A program made the position numbers and the translations under genes. From Vicinamibacteria bacterium (GTDB lineage Bacteria > Acidobacteriota > Vicinamibacteria > Fen-336): a stretch of DNA of 64,000 nt. Positions 17,440-25,432 of this stretch are shown in pieces (position 1 is the first letter of the stretch; every line of letters starts with the position of its first letter). Below the pieces are notes generated by a model. The model was not told the DNA's origin. It was given only the letters and a program-made list of their open reading frames with translations, and made no database searches. The stretch is taken from assembly GCA_035570235.1 (NCBI GenBank), contig DATMML010000052.1, positions 26,271 to 90,270 of the forward strand, written 5' to 3'.

Positions 17440-17885
17440 CAACGTTCCCTCCGACGGGCCCCTGGCTTGAGCCAAGGTAGCCCGAGCCACAGCAGTCGAC
17501 TCTTCCGTCGCCACCAATCATCTCATGGGCACAACGACCGCATCGCCATACCCCGCCGTACGGCCGCCTGGTTGGAGGAGGCGGTACGTAGAGCGAGGGT
17601 GTGGGCCGGCACCGACCCATCAACTGAGGCCTTGAGCCGCCGCGGCCGGGGGGACGGGAGAGCCGGCTGTGGGAAGAACACCCGGCCCTCACGCGAGACC
17701 TGCTCGCTCCGGCTGCGGCCTCTCAGATCGTCTTCGCAACCAGCCCCCTCTAGCATTCTGACCTCTCGTACCACCTCGCGATAACCAGGATGACGGCGGT
17801 GAAGGGGGACCCATCTGGCAAGCCCGGACGTGCTACAATCGCCATCCCTCCGCCCCCATTCAAGATGGGAAGAAAGGCAGCTGAA
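17440..17885. other. Divergent intergenic region with one promoter
   Basis: These 446 bases lie between the divergent starts at 17439 and 17886. Apart from the extended -10 element at 17831-17839 I see no feature. Open frames across it have no recognisable domain. An upstream start at 17790 for the FG-GAP gene is possible, but it would fall upstream of that promoter and give a poor N-terminus. Confidence 0.5.
17831..17839 (+). promoter_or_regulatory. Extended -10 promoter element
   Basis: TGCTACAAT matches the extended -10 consensus TGnTATAAT with one mismatch. A transcript starting about 7 bases downstream would have a leader of about 40 bases before the ATG at 17886. No good -35 is seen, as is common for extended -10 promoters. 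Confidence 0.5.
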
Positions 17886-20594
17886 ATGAGAACCGGAAGA
17901 ACGACGATGGTCTTGGGGACGTTGTCGTTGCTTCTCCTTGGCGTCCTCGACGCTCAGGCCCAAAATCTCATTCAGAACCCGGGCTTCACCGGCGGCTTCA
18001 GCAACTGGACGATCATTCCTGGTGGGAACTACACCGTAGGCTGGGACGGTACGGTTGGAAATGCCGCCCTTGGTGCGGCCCAGGTCACCCTTACGTCCCC
18101 GTCCACCACGGACTTCCTTGCCCTCAAGCAGTGCGTTCCGGTAAGCGGCTCTACGGTCTACGACGTGAGCGGGAGCGGTCGCTATCCCAGCGGGGTCTCC
18201 GTGGTACCTGACCTTGCCCTGCTCTTTTCCTACTTCACGGATGCGGCCTGCACCACCAGCGCTGGAGGGTCGGTGGATAGCCTTCAGCTGACAGGCAGCA
18301 CAACTCCTGCCGACACCTGGGCGACCTCGAACTTTCTACAGGGCATCACGACACCCAGCGGGGCCCACTTCGCGTTGCTCAGGCTCCGGTTCACGACACT
18401 CTCGGCCGGTAACTCGTCCGGATGGTTCGACGACATCAGCCTTACCCCTACCCCCGTGGCGGACCTCTCGATCACGAAGACGGACGGGCATGAGTCCGCG
18501 GTCCCGGGAACGCAGATCACCTACACGATCGTGGCCTCGAATGCGGGACCGAGCGCGGCGAACGGCGCGACGGTGACGGACACGGTGCCGGGGACGATCA
18601 CGGGCGTGACCTGGACATGTGTGGCGGCGGGCGGGGCGACGTGCACGGCGAGCGGGTCGGGGAGCATCTTCCAGGGCGTTAACCTGCCCATGGGAGGGTC
18701 GGTGACGTACAGCCTGACGGGTACGATAAGTCCTTCCGCCACGGGCACGCTCAGCAACACGGCGACGGTGACGCCGCCGTCCGCGGTGTTCGACCCGAAC
18801 CAGGCGAACAATACCGCCACCGACACGGACGCCCTAGTGCAGATGGGCGGAGCTTTGCCGGGGCCCCTTCCCCTGTTGCCGGGCAACAACTGGTGGAACC
18901 TCGACATCAGCGCTGCCCCCGTGGACCCGAACTCGGCCAACTTCATCACCTTCATCGGCGGCTCCACGCCCGGGCATCCGGACTTCGGGGGAGACGTGTC
19001 CCTGGGCAGCGTTAAGATCTACGGGTTCCCCTACGCGGTGGTGAGCGGCACTCAACCCAAGAAAGCAGTTACGTTCGCGACCCCGGGGGAGAGCGACGGC
19101 GTCGACCACTCCAGCGGCCTGAGCTTCCCCTTCTACCCCATACCGGACCTGGCGATCACGCAGCCCCACTGGATCGAGGCGGGTGATCCCGGCAATGTAG
19201 ACATCCGCAGTACCGATGACCGGCACCTGCTGATCGTGGACGCCGACAACAAGTACCTCTACGAGCTCTACAACGTCTTCTACGACACGGGCACCGCGCA
19301 GTGGCTGGCCGGCTCGGGGGCCTTCTTCGACCTGAACAAGAACCACCGGCGGCCCGAGACCTGGACCTCGGCGGACGCCGCGGGGCTGGCCATGCTCCCG
19401 GGACTCGTCCGCTACGAGGAGGCCTTCGGGGCGGCGGAGATCGGGCACGCCTTCCGGGTCACGTTGCTCACCACGAATGGCTACGTCTATCCCGCGTCCC
19501 ACTCGGGGGGATCGACGGGCGGCGCCCTTCCCATGGGGGCACGGCTGCGCCTCAAGGCGGGCAAGGACATCTCCTCCTTCACGCCCGAGGTGCAGAGGAT
19601 CTTCCGGGCCATGAAGAAGTACGGCCTGATCGTCGCCGACAACGGTACCAGCATGTACGTGAGCGGGACTTACGACACCCGCTGGGACAACAGCGTTCTC
19701 AACCCCGCTTTCGGCGCCCTGACCGCCAATGACTTCGAGGTCGTCCAGCTCGGCTTCGGCGTCCCCACCGAGCTGAAGCTTGCCGATTTCGACGGTGACC
19801 GCCAAACCGACCTCGCCGCCTTCCAGTCGTCCTCGGGGCTGTGGTTCATCAAGCAGTCCTCCACGGGGACGACGACCAGTCTCGGCTATGGCGGCGCGGG
19901 GTATGTCCCGGTCCCTGCGGACTACGACGGGGACGGCAAAGCCGACATTGCGGTCTACCACCCGCCGACGGGGCTGTGGTTCATCCGGTCGTCCTCGACG
20001 GGGACCGACTCGGTGACGGGATTCGGGGGCTCGGGCTACGCGCCGGTGCGGGGCGATTTCGACGGGGACGGCAAGGCGGACCTCGCGGTCTTCCACGATG
20101 CGACCGGGCTCTGGTTCATCAAGAACTCGTCGACGGGGGCGGTGGTGACGGTGGGGTACGGGGGCACGGGGTACATCCCGGTTCCCGGCGACTACGACGG
20201 CGACGGCAAGACGGACATCGCCGTCTATCACCCGCCCACGGGGCTTTGGTTCATCCGGAACTCGTCGACCCTGGCCACGACCACGGTCGGGTTCGGGGGC
20301 ACGGGCTACACCCCGGTGCGGGGGGACTTCGACGGCGACGGCAAGAACGACATCGCGGTCTTCAACAATGCCAGCGGCCTCTGGTTCATCAAGCAGTCCC
20401 TGACCAACTCCGTCCTTACCCTTGGCTTCGGGGGGTCGGCCTACACCCCGGTGCCGGCGGACTTCGACGCGGATGGGCAGACCGACATTGCCGTCTACCA
20501 CCAGCCCACCGGCCTTTGGTTCATCCGCCAATCGACCACGGGGAACACGGTCAGCATGACCTTTGGCGGGCCGGGCTACGTGCCGGTGAACTGA
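17886..20594 (+). CDS. Large secreted protein: DUF11 domain, unknown central domain, FG-GAP repeats
   Basis: From ATG 17886 the product has 902 residues and a signal peptide ending AQA (TLSLLLLGVLDAQAQ). Residues about 25-195 look like a carbohydrate-binding or jelly-roll-type beta-sandwich (NLIQNPGFTGGFSNW). Residues about 196-310 are a DUF11-type surface repeat (DLSITKTDG, ITYTIVASNAGPSAANGATV). A central domain of about 320 residues (DDRHLLIVDADNKYLYELYN, then HSGGSTGGALPMGARLRLKA) is conserved-looking but I cannot name it. The last 260 residues are FG-GAP units ending GYVPVN-stop, very similar to those of the gene ending at 765. I preferred 17886 over the upstream 17790 because of the signal peptide and the promoter. 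Probably surface-associated. Confidence 0.85.
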   Translation: MRTGRTTMVLGTLSLLLLGVLDAQAQNLIQNPGFTGGFSNWTIIPGGNYTVGWDGTVGNAALGAAQVTLTSPSTTDFLALKQCVPVSGSTVYDVSGSGRYPSGVSVVPDLALLFSYFTDAACTTSAGGSVDSLQLTGSTTPADTWATSNFLQGITTPSGAHFALLRLRFTTLSAGNSSGWFDDISLTPTPVADLSITKTDGHESAVPGTQITYTIVASNAGPSAANGATVTDTVPGTITGVTWTCVAAGGATCTASGSGSIFQGVNLPMGGSVTYSLTGTISPSATGTLSNTATVTPPSAVFDPNQANNTATDTDALVQMGGALPGPLPLLPGNNWWNLDISAAPVDPNSANFITFIGGSTPGHPDFGGDVSLGSVKIYGFPYAVVSGTQPKKAVTFATPGESDGVDHSSGLSFPFYPIPDLAITQPHWIEAGDPGNVDIRSTDDRHLLIVDADNKYLYELYNVFYDTGTAQWLAGSGAFFDLNKNHRRPETWTSADAAGLAMLPGLVRYEEAFGAAEIGHAFRVTLLTTNGYVYPASHSGGSTGGALPMGARLRLKAGKDISSFTPEVQRIFRAMKKYGLIVADNGTSMYVSGTYDTRWDNSVLNPAFGALTANDFEVVQLGFGVPTELKLADFDGDRQTDLAAFQSSSGLWFIKQSSTGTTTSLGYGGAGYVPVPADYDGDGKADIAVYHPPTGLWFIRSSSTGTDSVTGFGGSGYAPVRGDFDGDGKADLAVFHDATGLWFIKNSSTGAVVTVGYGGTGYIPVPGDYDGDGKTDIAVYHPPTGLWFIRNSSTLATTTVGFGGTGYTPVRGDFDGDGKNDIAVFNNASGLWFIKQSLTNSVLTLGFGGSAYTPVPADFDADGQTDIAVYHQPTGLWFIRQSTTGNTVSMTFGGPGYVPVN

Positions 20595-20613
20595 TCCTCA
20601 AGAACCTGACTTG

Positions 20614-20647
20614 CTCCGGGCTCACGGGCGTTGCCCCGGGCCCGGAG
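20614..20647 (+). terminator. Possible terminator of the FG-GAP gene
   Basis: CTCCGGGC (20614-20621) can pair with GCCCGGAG (20640-20647) across an 18-base loop, 20 bases after the stop codon. The tail is only partly T-rich (GAGTCTTCTT), so this is a weak candidate. Confidence 0.35.
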
Positions 20648-20961
20648 TGAGAGTCTTCTTGGCTTTAGGCGCGGCCTGCCCTGAGTTGAGCCGCCGGGAA
20701 CGCAGCTTGCCCTGGCCACGACGGGGGTTCCGCTCCATCGCAGGCGTCAACGTTGCGCGTTCTGCCGGTGCTCGGGGCGCGGGGTGGCAATCACGTCGCG
20801 CCTGGCCAGCCGTCCCTCGCGATGTGCCCCTCCAAGGGTTCACCCGGGCGGTCTTCTTGCCGGCACCGAGAACCGAGCCTAGAAAGCGGTCTTAGGAGTC
20901 CAGGATTCGGTCCCGGGCGACAGCACGTCGCGGTCCGCTTTGCCCTGGGAGGCGCGGCGGC

Positions 20962-20995
20962 AAAAGTAAGGGCCGGAGTCGCCTCCGGCCCTTAC
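20962..20995 (-). terminator. Intrinsic terminator of the minus-strand gene ending at 21016
   Basis: GTAAGGGCCGGAG and CTCCGGCCCTTAC form a perfect 13-base-pair stem with a 4-base loop (20966-20995). On the minus strand the stem is followed directly by TTTT. It begins 20 bases after the stop codon of the secreted-protein gene. Confidence 0.8.
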
Positions 20996-21015
20996 CCTAG
21001 GCTTCGTGAAGGCGT

Positions 21016-22530
21016 TTAGCGGCCGCCGGAGCGTCCGTTTTCGTCGTGATGATCGCCATCTCCATCGTCCTCGCTGTGGCCGACGTTGGTGCTGGCATCG
21101 AGGATGGCTTGATCCGCGTGCAAGCTTATGCGCCCGATGGTGCGGTAGTCGCCCAGGCCATTCTTGGGTTTGGGGGTGTGATAGCCGGCGAAGAAGACGG
21201 TCAGGTCACGATGGCCCGAGAGAGTGGCGCTCGGAGCATAGACCCGGCCGGCCAAGAAGCCGCTCGTTTGGCCGCCAACCGGCGTGGTCGCCGGAAAGGT
21301 GATGCTGGTGCCGGTGCCGCCGCCAAAGACGGGCCGGCCGCTCGCATCCACGGTCACGGTATAAGGCATAGTGGAGAGGACCGGATTGTTGGGGCCGTTG
21401 ACCACCTTCCAATTGAGAAGGTCGGTGGATTCGGCGTAGCCAATGAAGCGGAAGGCGTCGGAGTCGCCGTCGATGCAGCCCCCGCCTGAGTAGAGCAGGC
21501 CGAACCGGCCCCCCTCCAGCTTGAGGACGGTGCCCGCCGTGGCCAGCCAGCGCGTGCCGGAAGCGGTGACGTCCGTCGGATCGTGCAAACCCAGGAGGGG
21601 GCCGTCATCCGTGAAGTGGACGCCGTCCGTCGTCTCGGCCAGGCGCAGGTAGGTGATGTCGTCGTTCACGCCCGTTCCAAAAAGGTTGTTCGCGTAATAG
21701 GGGGCCCAGTAGGTGTTGCACTGCTGGGAGGCGGGCAGCGCCGTCGGCCCCGTGATGTCCCCGTTGAGGATCTTCTGTTCGTAGATGATCTTCACGGGCC
21801 AGGTTCCGGGGACCACGCCCAGAATGCCATCCGGGTTGATGAGGCCGTGGGTGTGGAACGCGATCTCGGGAAAATCGTTGGTGTCGGTGGGGCCGTCGTC
21901 GGCGGCGGGGGCGCCGTTCAGGGGCAAGCCCGGCTGCGGCGTCAGTTCGTGGATGTACAAGTCGTCGACGTCGATGTGGCCGACCGCGCGGTCCAGAGTG
22001 TAGAGGTAGGTGTGGCCGGCGATCTTGAGAATGAACTGGTGGCCCTGGCCGTCATCGTCGCCGTTGTCGTCGTTGTTGCCGTCGTTCTTGTTGTCCTTGT
22101 CTCCGTCGGGGTCCTTCTGGAGCTGGTTGGGGCACGTGGGGCGAAGCTCGAGAACCTCCTGCTGGAAGTTCCAGGTGATCCCCGCGTCATCGGAAGAGGC
22201 GGCCACGACGGCCTCGTTGGTGTCCTTTGGGCGGTAGTCAAAGTAGCCCTGCAGGTGACGGCCATGGCCGTTGATGAACGGGAAGTAGTAGGGCTGCATG
22301 CGCTCGATCGCGGGGTTGGGGATCTGCTTGCCGTTCGCATCGCAATAGCCTGCGGACTTCAATCCCACGGCGGCGCCGGACTGTTCGAGCGTCCAGGGGC
22401 CGCCGCTCACATAGGTTTCCGTCGGGGCTCCGTTCCGCGTCCAGCGCACGTGGTCCTGCTGGGCCCAGGATGCGGGAGCCATGAGAATCAGGGGAACGAG
22501 GGCCGCGGCGGGGAATGGGACCTTGTTCAT
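21016..22530 (-). CDS. Secreted propeller-like protein with Asp-rich insert
   Basis: The ATG at 22530 has AAGGA 7 bases upstream and a signal peptide ending in ASWAQQ; the product has 504 residues. Strands such as SSDDAGITWNFQQE, AETTDGVHFTDDGP and YAESTDLLNWKVVNGPNNP resemble blades of five-bladed propeller glycosidases (GH43/GH130-like clan). I cannot assign the catalytic residues, so enzymatic function is open. An insertion at about residues 135-160 (DPDGDKDNKNDGNNDDNGDD) is very acidic and may bind calcium or be a flexible linker. A second Asp/His-rich stretch lies at the C-terminus (SEDDGDGDHHDENG). It is monocistronic, with a strong terminator. Confidence 0.62.
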   Translation of the reverse strand: MNKVPFPAAALVPLILMAPASWAQQDHVRWTRNGAPTETYVSGGPWTLEQSGAAVGLKSAGYCDANGKQIPNPAIERMQPYYFPFINGHGRHLQGYFDYRPKDTNEAVVAASSDDAGITWNFQQEVLELRPTCPNQLQKDPDGDKDNKNDGNNDDNGDDDGQGHQFILKIAGHTYLYTLDRAVGHIDVDDLYIHELTPQPGLPLNGAPAADDGPTDTNDFPEIAFHTHGLINPDGILGVVPGTWPVKIIYEQKILNGDITGPTALPASQQCNTYWAPYYANNLFGTGVNDDITYLRLAETTDGVHFTDDGPLLGLHDPTDVTASGTRWLATAGTVLKLEGGRFGLLYSGGGCIDGDSDAFRFIGYAESTDLLNWKVVNGPNNPVLSTMPYTVTVDASGRPVFGGGTGTSITFPATTPVGGQTSGFLAGRVYAPSATLSGHRDLTVFFAGYHTPKPKNGLGDYRTIGRISLHADQAILDASTNVGHSEDDGDGDHHDENGRSGGR

Positions 22531-22773
22531 GGAATCATCCTTTCCGGTTTGTGCGAGATGCCCTGGCGACGGTCCGTCCGTCCCAGAGTGGGGAGAGTCT
22601 TTCTGGGCCGGGTGACAGCCAGGTGACGAGGCGGTCCCTTCCCCACGACATTCGGGGAGGTCGAACCTGGTGTGTGATGCGCCTCTCTCCAACCGGCCAG
22701 GGATCGCACGCCCGGAACTGTCTCTCGCCGGGTCGTGCCGGTGGGGGGGAAGGCCCGCTCGCGGAGGAGGGTC

Positions 22774-24534
22774 TTAGGGCGAGGTTCCGCCGGCCTCGGG
22801 GAGACTCGGCGTCGCCTGGGGCTGCAGGCGCACGAAGAGGAAATCGCGGTCCGGGCTCAAAAAGCCCTCTTCCCGTCCGCCCGCCGCCAGGGCCAGGCGC
22901 AGTCCTTCCCCCCCGTCCTCGTAGGCCTTGCGGTTCAGGATCAGTCCCGCGAAGCCGAAGCCCTCCAGCTCGCTGGCCATATGCTCCGGCGGGAGCTCCT
23001 CCACGCGGCGCTGCCACTCCTCCCGCGGCCGCCCTTTGTCGGAGCCGTAGCTGAAGCGGAGGCGGTCGGCAAAGAGATAGGGGCGGAGGTGCTCGTAGTC
23101 GACGGCCTTGCGGACGCGGGCCCCCTCCGGATAGTCCACGACGGGGAGCATGAAGAGCATGGCTCCCGCGGGCAGCGCGGCCTCCAGGGACCGCACGAAG
23201 GCCCGGTCCGAGTCGATCGTCCGGCGAGCCTCCGCCACCTGTGCGGCCGGGCTCCCCGGGGGGCGCTGATCGAGAAGGGCCACGCCCGTGGCCAGCGCGG
23301 CCGCGAGTACGCTCCAGCCCCGCCGGCGCGCGAAGGGCGCTCGCGAAAGACGGCCCACCGACCACAGGAGGACGAGGGCCAGGATCCAGATGCTGTAGCG
23401 GCTGGTAGCCCGGAACCAGACGAAGCCGAGGGTGCCCAAAAGGCCGTTCATGCCACCGACAACGGAGTAGGCGAGGATCCAGGCCAGGGCGAGGAGGGCC
23501 GGGGGCACCGCGCCCCTCCTCCGTTGGAGGTGACCGCGGAAGGCGGAGACGCACATCCCGAGAAGCCCGAGCAGGCCGGCCAGGCCCAGGTAGGCCGAGC
23601 CCATCTCGCCCCGGTAGAGGGCTCCCTGCGCGTAGCCGGCGGCGAGGGGGTTGGGGAGAAGGCCCCATCCGGGCGCGGGCAGCAGGAGCTCGATGGGCTT
23701 CAAGGCATAGCGCTCCAGGTTCCCGTAGGGCCGGAGCAGGTTCGGGAGGCCTGGGCCGTGGGCGGCCCGGTAGGCGAGCATATTGGCGTTGTCGAGAAGG
23801 ACGGCCCCCCCGAGCGCGAGGAGGAGCAGCCAGGGGCCGAGGGCGAGTCTCCGTTTCCCTCCGCGCAGGAAGGGGGCCAGGCCGGCGAGGGCGAGAAACT
23901 GGGCGAGGAGGCCCGCGTAGTAGATGTTGTGGAGCCCGGCCACCACCACCACGAGGAGGCCGATCCAGAACCGCGGGGAGGGGACGGGGATCCCCCGCGG
24001 GCTAAAGCCCCAGCTCACGACGAGGATCGCGAGGGGGATGGGCCAGCAGTAGCTCAGGGTGAGGTGGTCGAGCCCGCGGTAGAAGAGGAAGGGCGAGAAG
24101 GCGAACACCGCCCCCCCCGCCAGGGCCCACTCCGGCCGGGCCCTGAAGTAGCGGGCCACGCCGTAAAAGGAGCAGCCCGCCAGCACGTGGGCGAGAAGGA
24201 GGACGAGGTTTGCGGCCGCGAAGAGGCCGAGGCCGCGGGCGAGCACGCCCGCGAGCCAGAGTTGGAGCTTGTGCTGTCTCAGGAAATCGTTCCAGTTCGC
24301 GCCGAAGGGCGCGTTCAGCTCGGGGACGGTGATAGGGACGAAGGGCACCACGTGGCCGTCTCGGGCGGCCTTCAAGGTGGCGAGGACGAACCAACCGTCG
24401 CCCTGATAGCTCACGGGGGTGGTCCAGGCCACGCGGTTCGTGCGGCCGTAGGCGAGGCACCAGACGAGGGCGAGGCCGGCGGCGAGCAGGCCCGCCAAGA
24501 GCAGATCCCGCTTCCAGGCGCGGTGCGCTCGCAT
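22774..24534 (-). CDS. Polytopic membrane protein, GT-C-like, unknown specificity
   Basis: The 586-residue protein has about 11-12 hydrophobic segments (LLLAGLLAAGLALVWCLAYG at the N-terminus) and a soluble C-terminal region of about 130 residues (RRVEELPPEHMASELEGFGF). The arrangement resembles bacterial membrane glycosyltransferases and YfhO-type proteins. The first loop (VSYQGDGWFVLATLKAARDG) holds acidic residues that could be catalytic. I chose ATG 24534, the first Met before the membrane segment. It starts 11 bases after the LivH stop and so is probably co-transcribed with the ABC transporter, although no functional link is obvious. Confidence 0.65.
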   Translation of the reverse strand: MRAHRAWKRDLLLAGLLAAGLALVWCLAYGRTNRVAWTTPVSYQGDGWFVLATLKAARDGHVVPFVPITVPELNAPFGANWNDFLRQHKLQLWLAGVLARGLGLFAAANLVLLLAHVLAGCSFYGVARYFRARPEWALAGGAVFAFSPFLFYRGLDHLTLSYCWPIPLAILVVSWGFSPRGIPVPSPRFWIGLLVVVVAGLHNIYYAGLLAQFLALAGLAPFLRGGKRRLALGPWLLLLALGGAVLLDNANMLAYRAAHGPGLPNLLRPYGNLERYALKPIELLLPAPGWGLLPNPLAAGYAQGALYRGEMGSAYLGLAGLLGLLGMCVSAFRGHLQRRRGAVPPALLALAWILAYSVVGGMNGLLGTLGFVWFRATSRYSIWILALVLLWSVGRLSRAPFARRRGWSVLAAALATGVALLDQRPPGSPAAQVAEARRTIDSDRAFVRSLEAALPAGAMLFMLPVVDYPEGARVRKAVDYEHLRPYLFADRLRFSYGSDKGRPREEWQRRVEELPPEHMASELEGFGFAGLILNRKAYEDGGEGLRLALAAGGREEGFLSPDRDFLFVRLQPQATPSLPEAGGTSP

Positions 24535-24545
24535 GGGAAGCGAGC

Positions 24546-25427
24546 CTACACCCGTTCCCTGAACTCGCGGCCCAGAAGGCCTTCCGGCCGGACCAGCAGG
24601 ACCACCAGGATGACGAGGAAGGCGAGCGAGTTCTTGAACTCGATGGACAGGTAGGCTCCGGTCAGGCTCTCGGCCACGCCCAGGAGGAGCCCTCCCGCCA
24701 GGGCGCCGGGCAGGCTGTTGAGGCCGCCCAGGGTCGCGGCCGCGAATCCCTTCAGGAACGGGTCCAGCATGAAGAAGGGATCCAGGAAGACCTGGGCGGC
24801 CAGGAAGAGGCCCGCTACCGCGGCCAGGGCCGAGGCCAGACCCCAGGTCAGGGCCAGTACCCTTCGGACGGGCAGGCCCAGCGTCTGGGCCGCGGGCAGG
24901 TTCTCGGAGAGGGCGCGGAGGGCGAGTCCGAGGCGTGTCTTTTGGACGGCCAGGAACAGGAGGAGGGCCCCGAGAAGCCCGGTGAGGAGGGCAGCCAGGG
25001 AGAGGGGGCTCACCAAGATGGGCCCGAGGGCAACGGTCGCGCGGTCGGAGAGGGGAAACGGGAACCGCTCGGGCTCGGCCGGCCACCGGTACAGGACGAG
25101 CCCGTGGATGATCTGGGAGAGGGCGAGGGTGAGGATCAGCTGCGAGAACAGGGTTGCCCCCCGGCGCTGGGCGGGGACGAGGACGCCCAGGTAGAAGGCG
25201 ACGGCCACGAGCGCCGAGGTCAAGAGGCCGCCTGCCGCCGCGACCGCGAAGGCGTGCCCGCTCCGGGCCAGGCTGAAGGTCACGAACGTGCCCAGGGTCG
25301 CGACCTCTCCATGGGCGAAATTCAGCACCCGCGTGCCGCGGTAGATGAGGACGAGACCGAGGGCCACGAGGGCGTAGAGGCTCCCGAGGGAGAGGCCGGC
25401 GATCAGGAACTGGAGGAGGCGGTCCAT
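24546..25427 (-). CDS. livH: Branched-chain amino acid-type ABC transporter permease LivH
   Basis: The 293-residue protein is the LivH-type inner-membrane permease. It begins MDRLLQFLIAGLSLGSLYAL and has the family's RVLNFAHGEVATLGTF motif after the second segment. The C-terminal coupling region includes GLALRALSENLPAAQTLGLP, where the conserved ALRA-type loop contacts the ATPase, and GGLNSLPGALAGGLLLGV. The length and about eight membrane segments are normal for the family. The start lies 5 bases after the stop of the LivF-LivM fusion. It would pair with the fused LivM domain to form the channel. Confidence 0.92.
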   Translation of the reverse strand: MDRLLQFLIAGLSLGSLYALVALGLVLIYRGTRVLNFAHGEVATLGTFVTFSLARSGHAFAVAAAGGLLTSALVAVAFYLGVLVPAQRRGATLFSQLILTLALSQIIHGLVLYRWPAEPERFPFPLSDRATVALGPILVSPLSLAALLTGLLGALLLFLAVQKTRLGLALRALSENLPAAQTLGLPVRRVLALTWGLASALAAVAGLFLAAQVFLDPFFMLDPFLKGFAAATLGGLNSLPGALAGGLLLGVAESLTGAYLSIEFKNSLAFLVILVVLLVRPEGLLGREFRERV

Positions 25428-25432
25428 GAGCT

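Larger units (their letters stand above)
20595..21015. other. Convergent intergenic region with two terminator-like hairpins
   Basis: These 421 bases lie between convergent genes. They contain a weak hairpin just after the plus-strand gene and a strong intrinsic terminator for the minus-strand gene, annotated separately. The middle (20660-20960) shows no gene or site that I can support. Confidence 0.6.
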
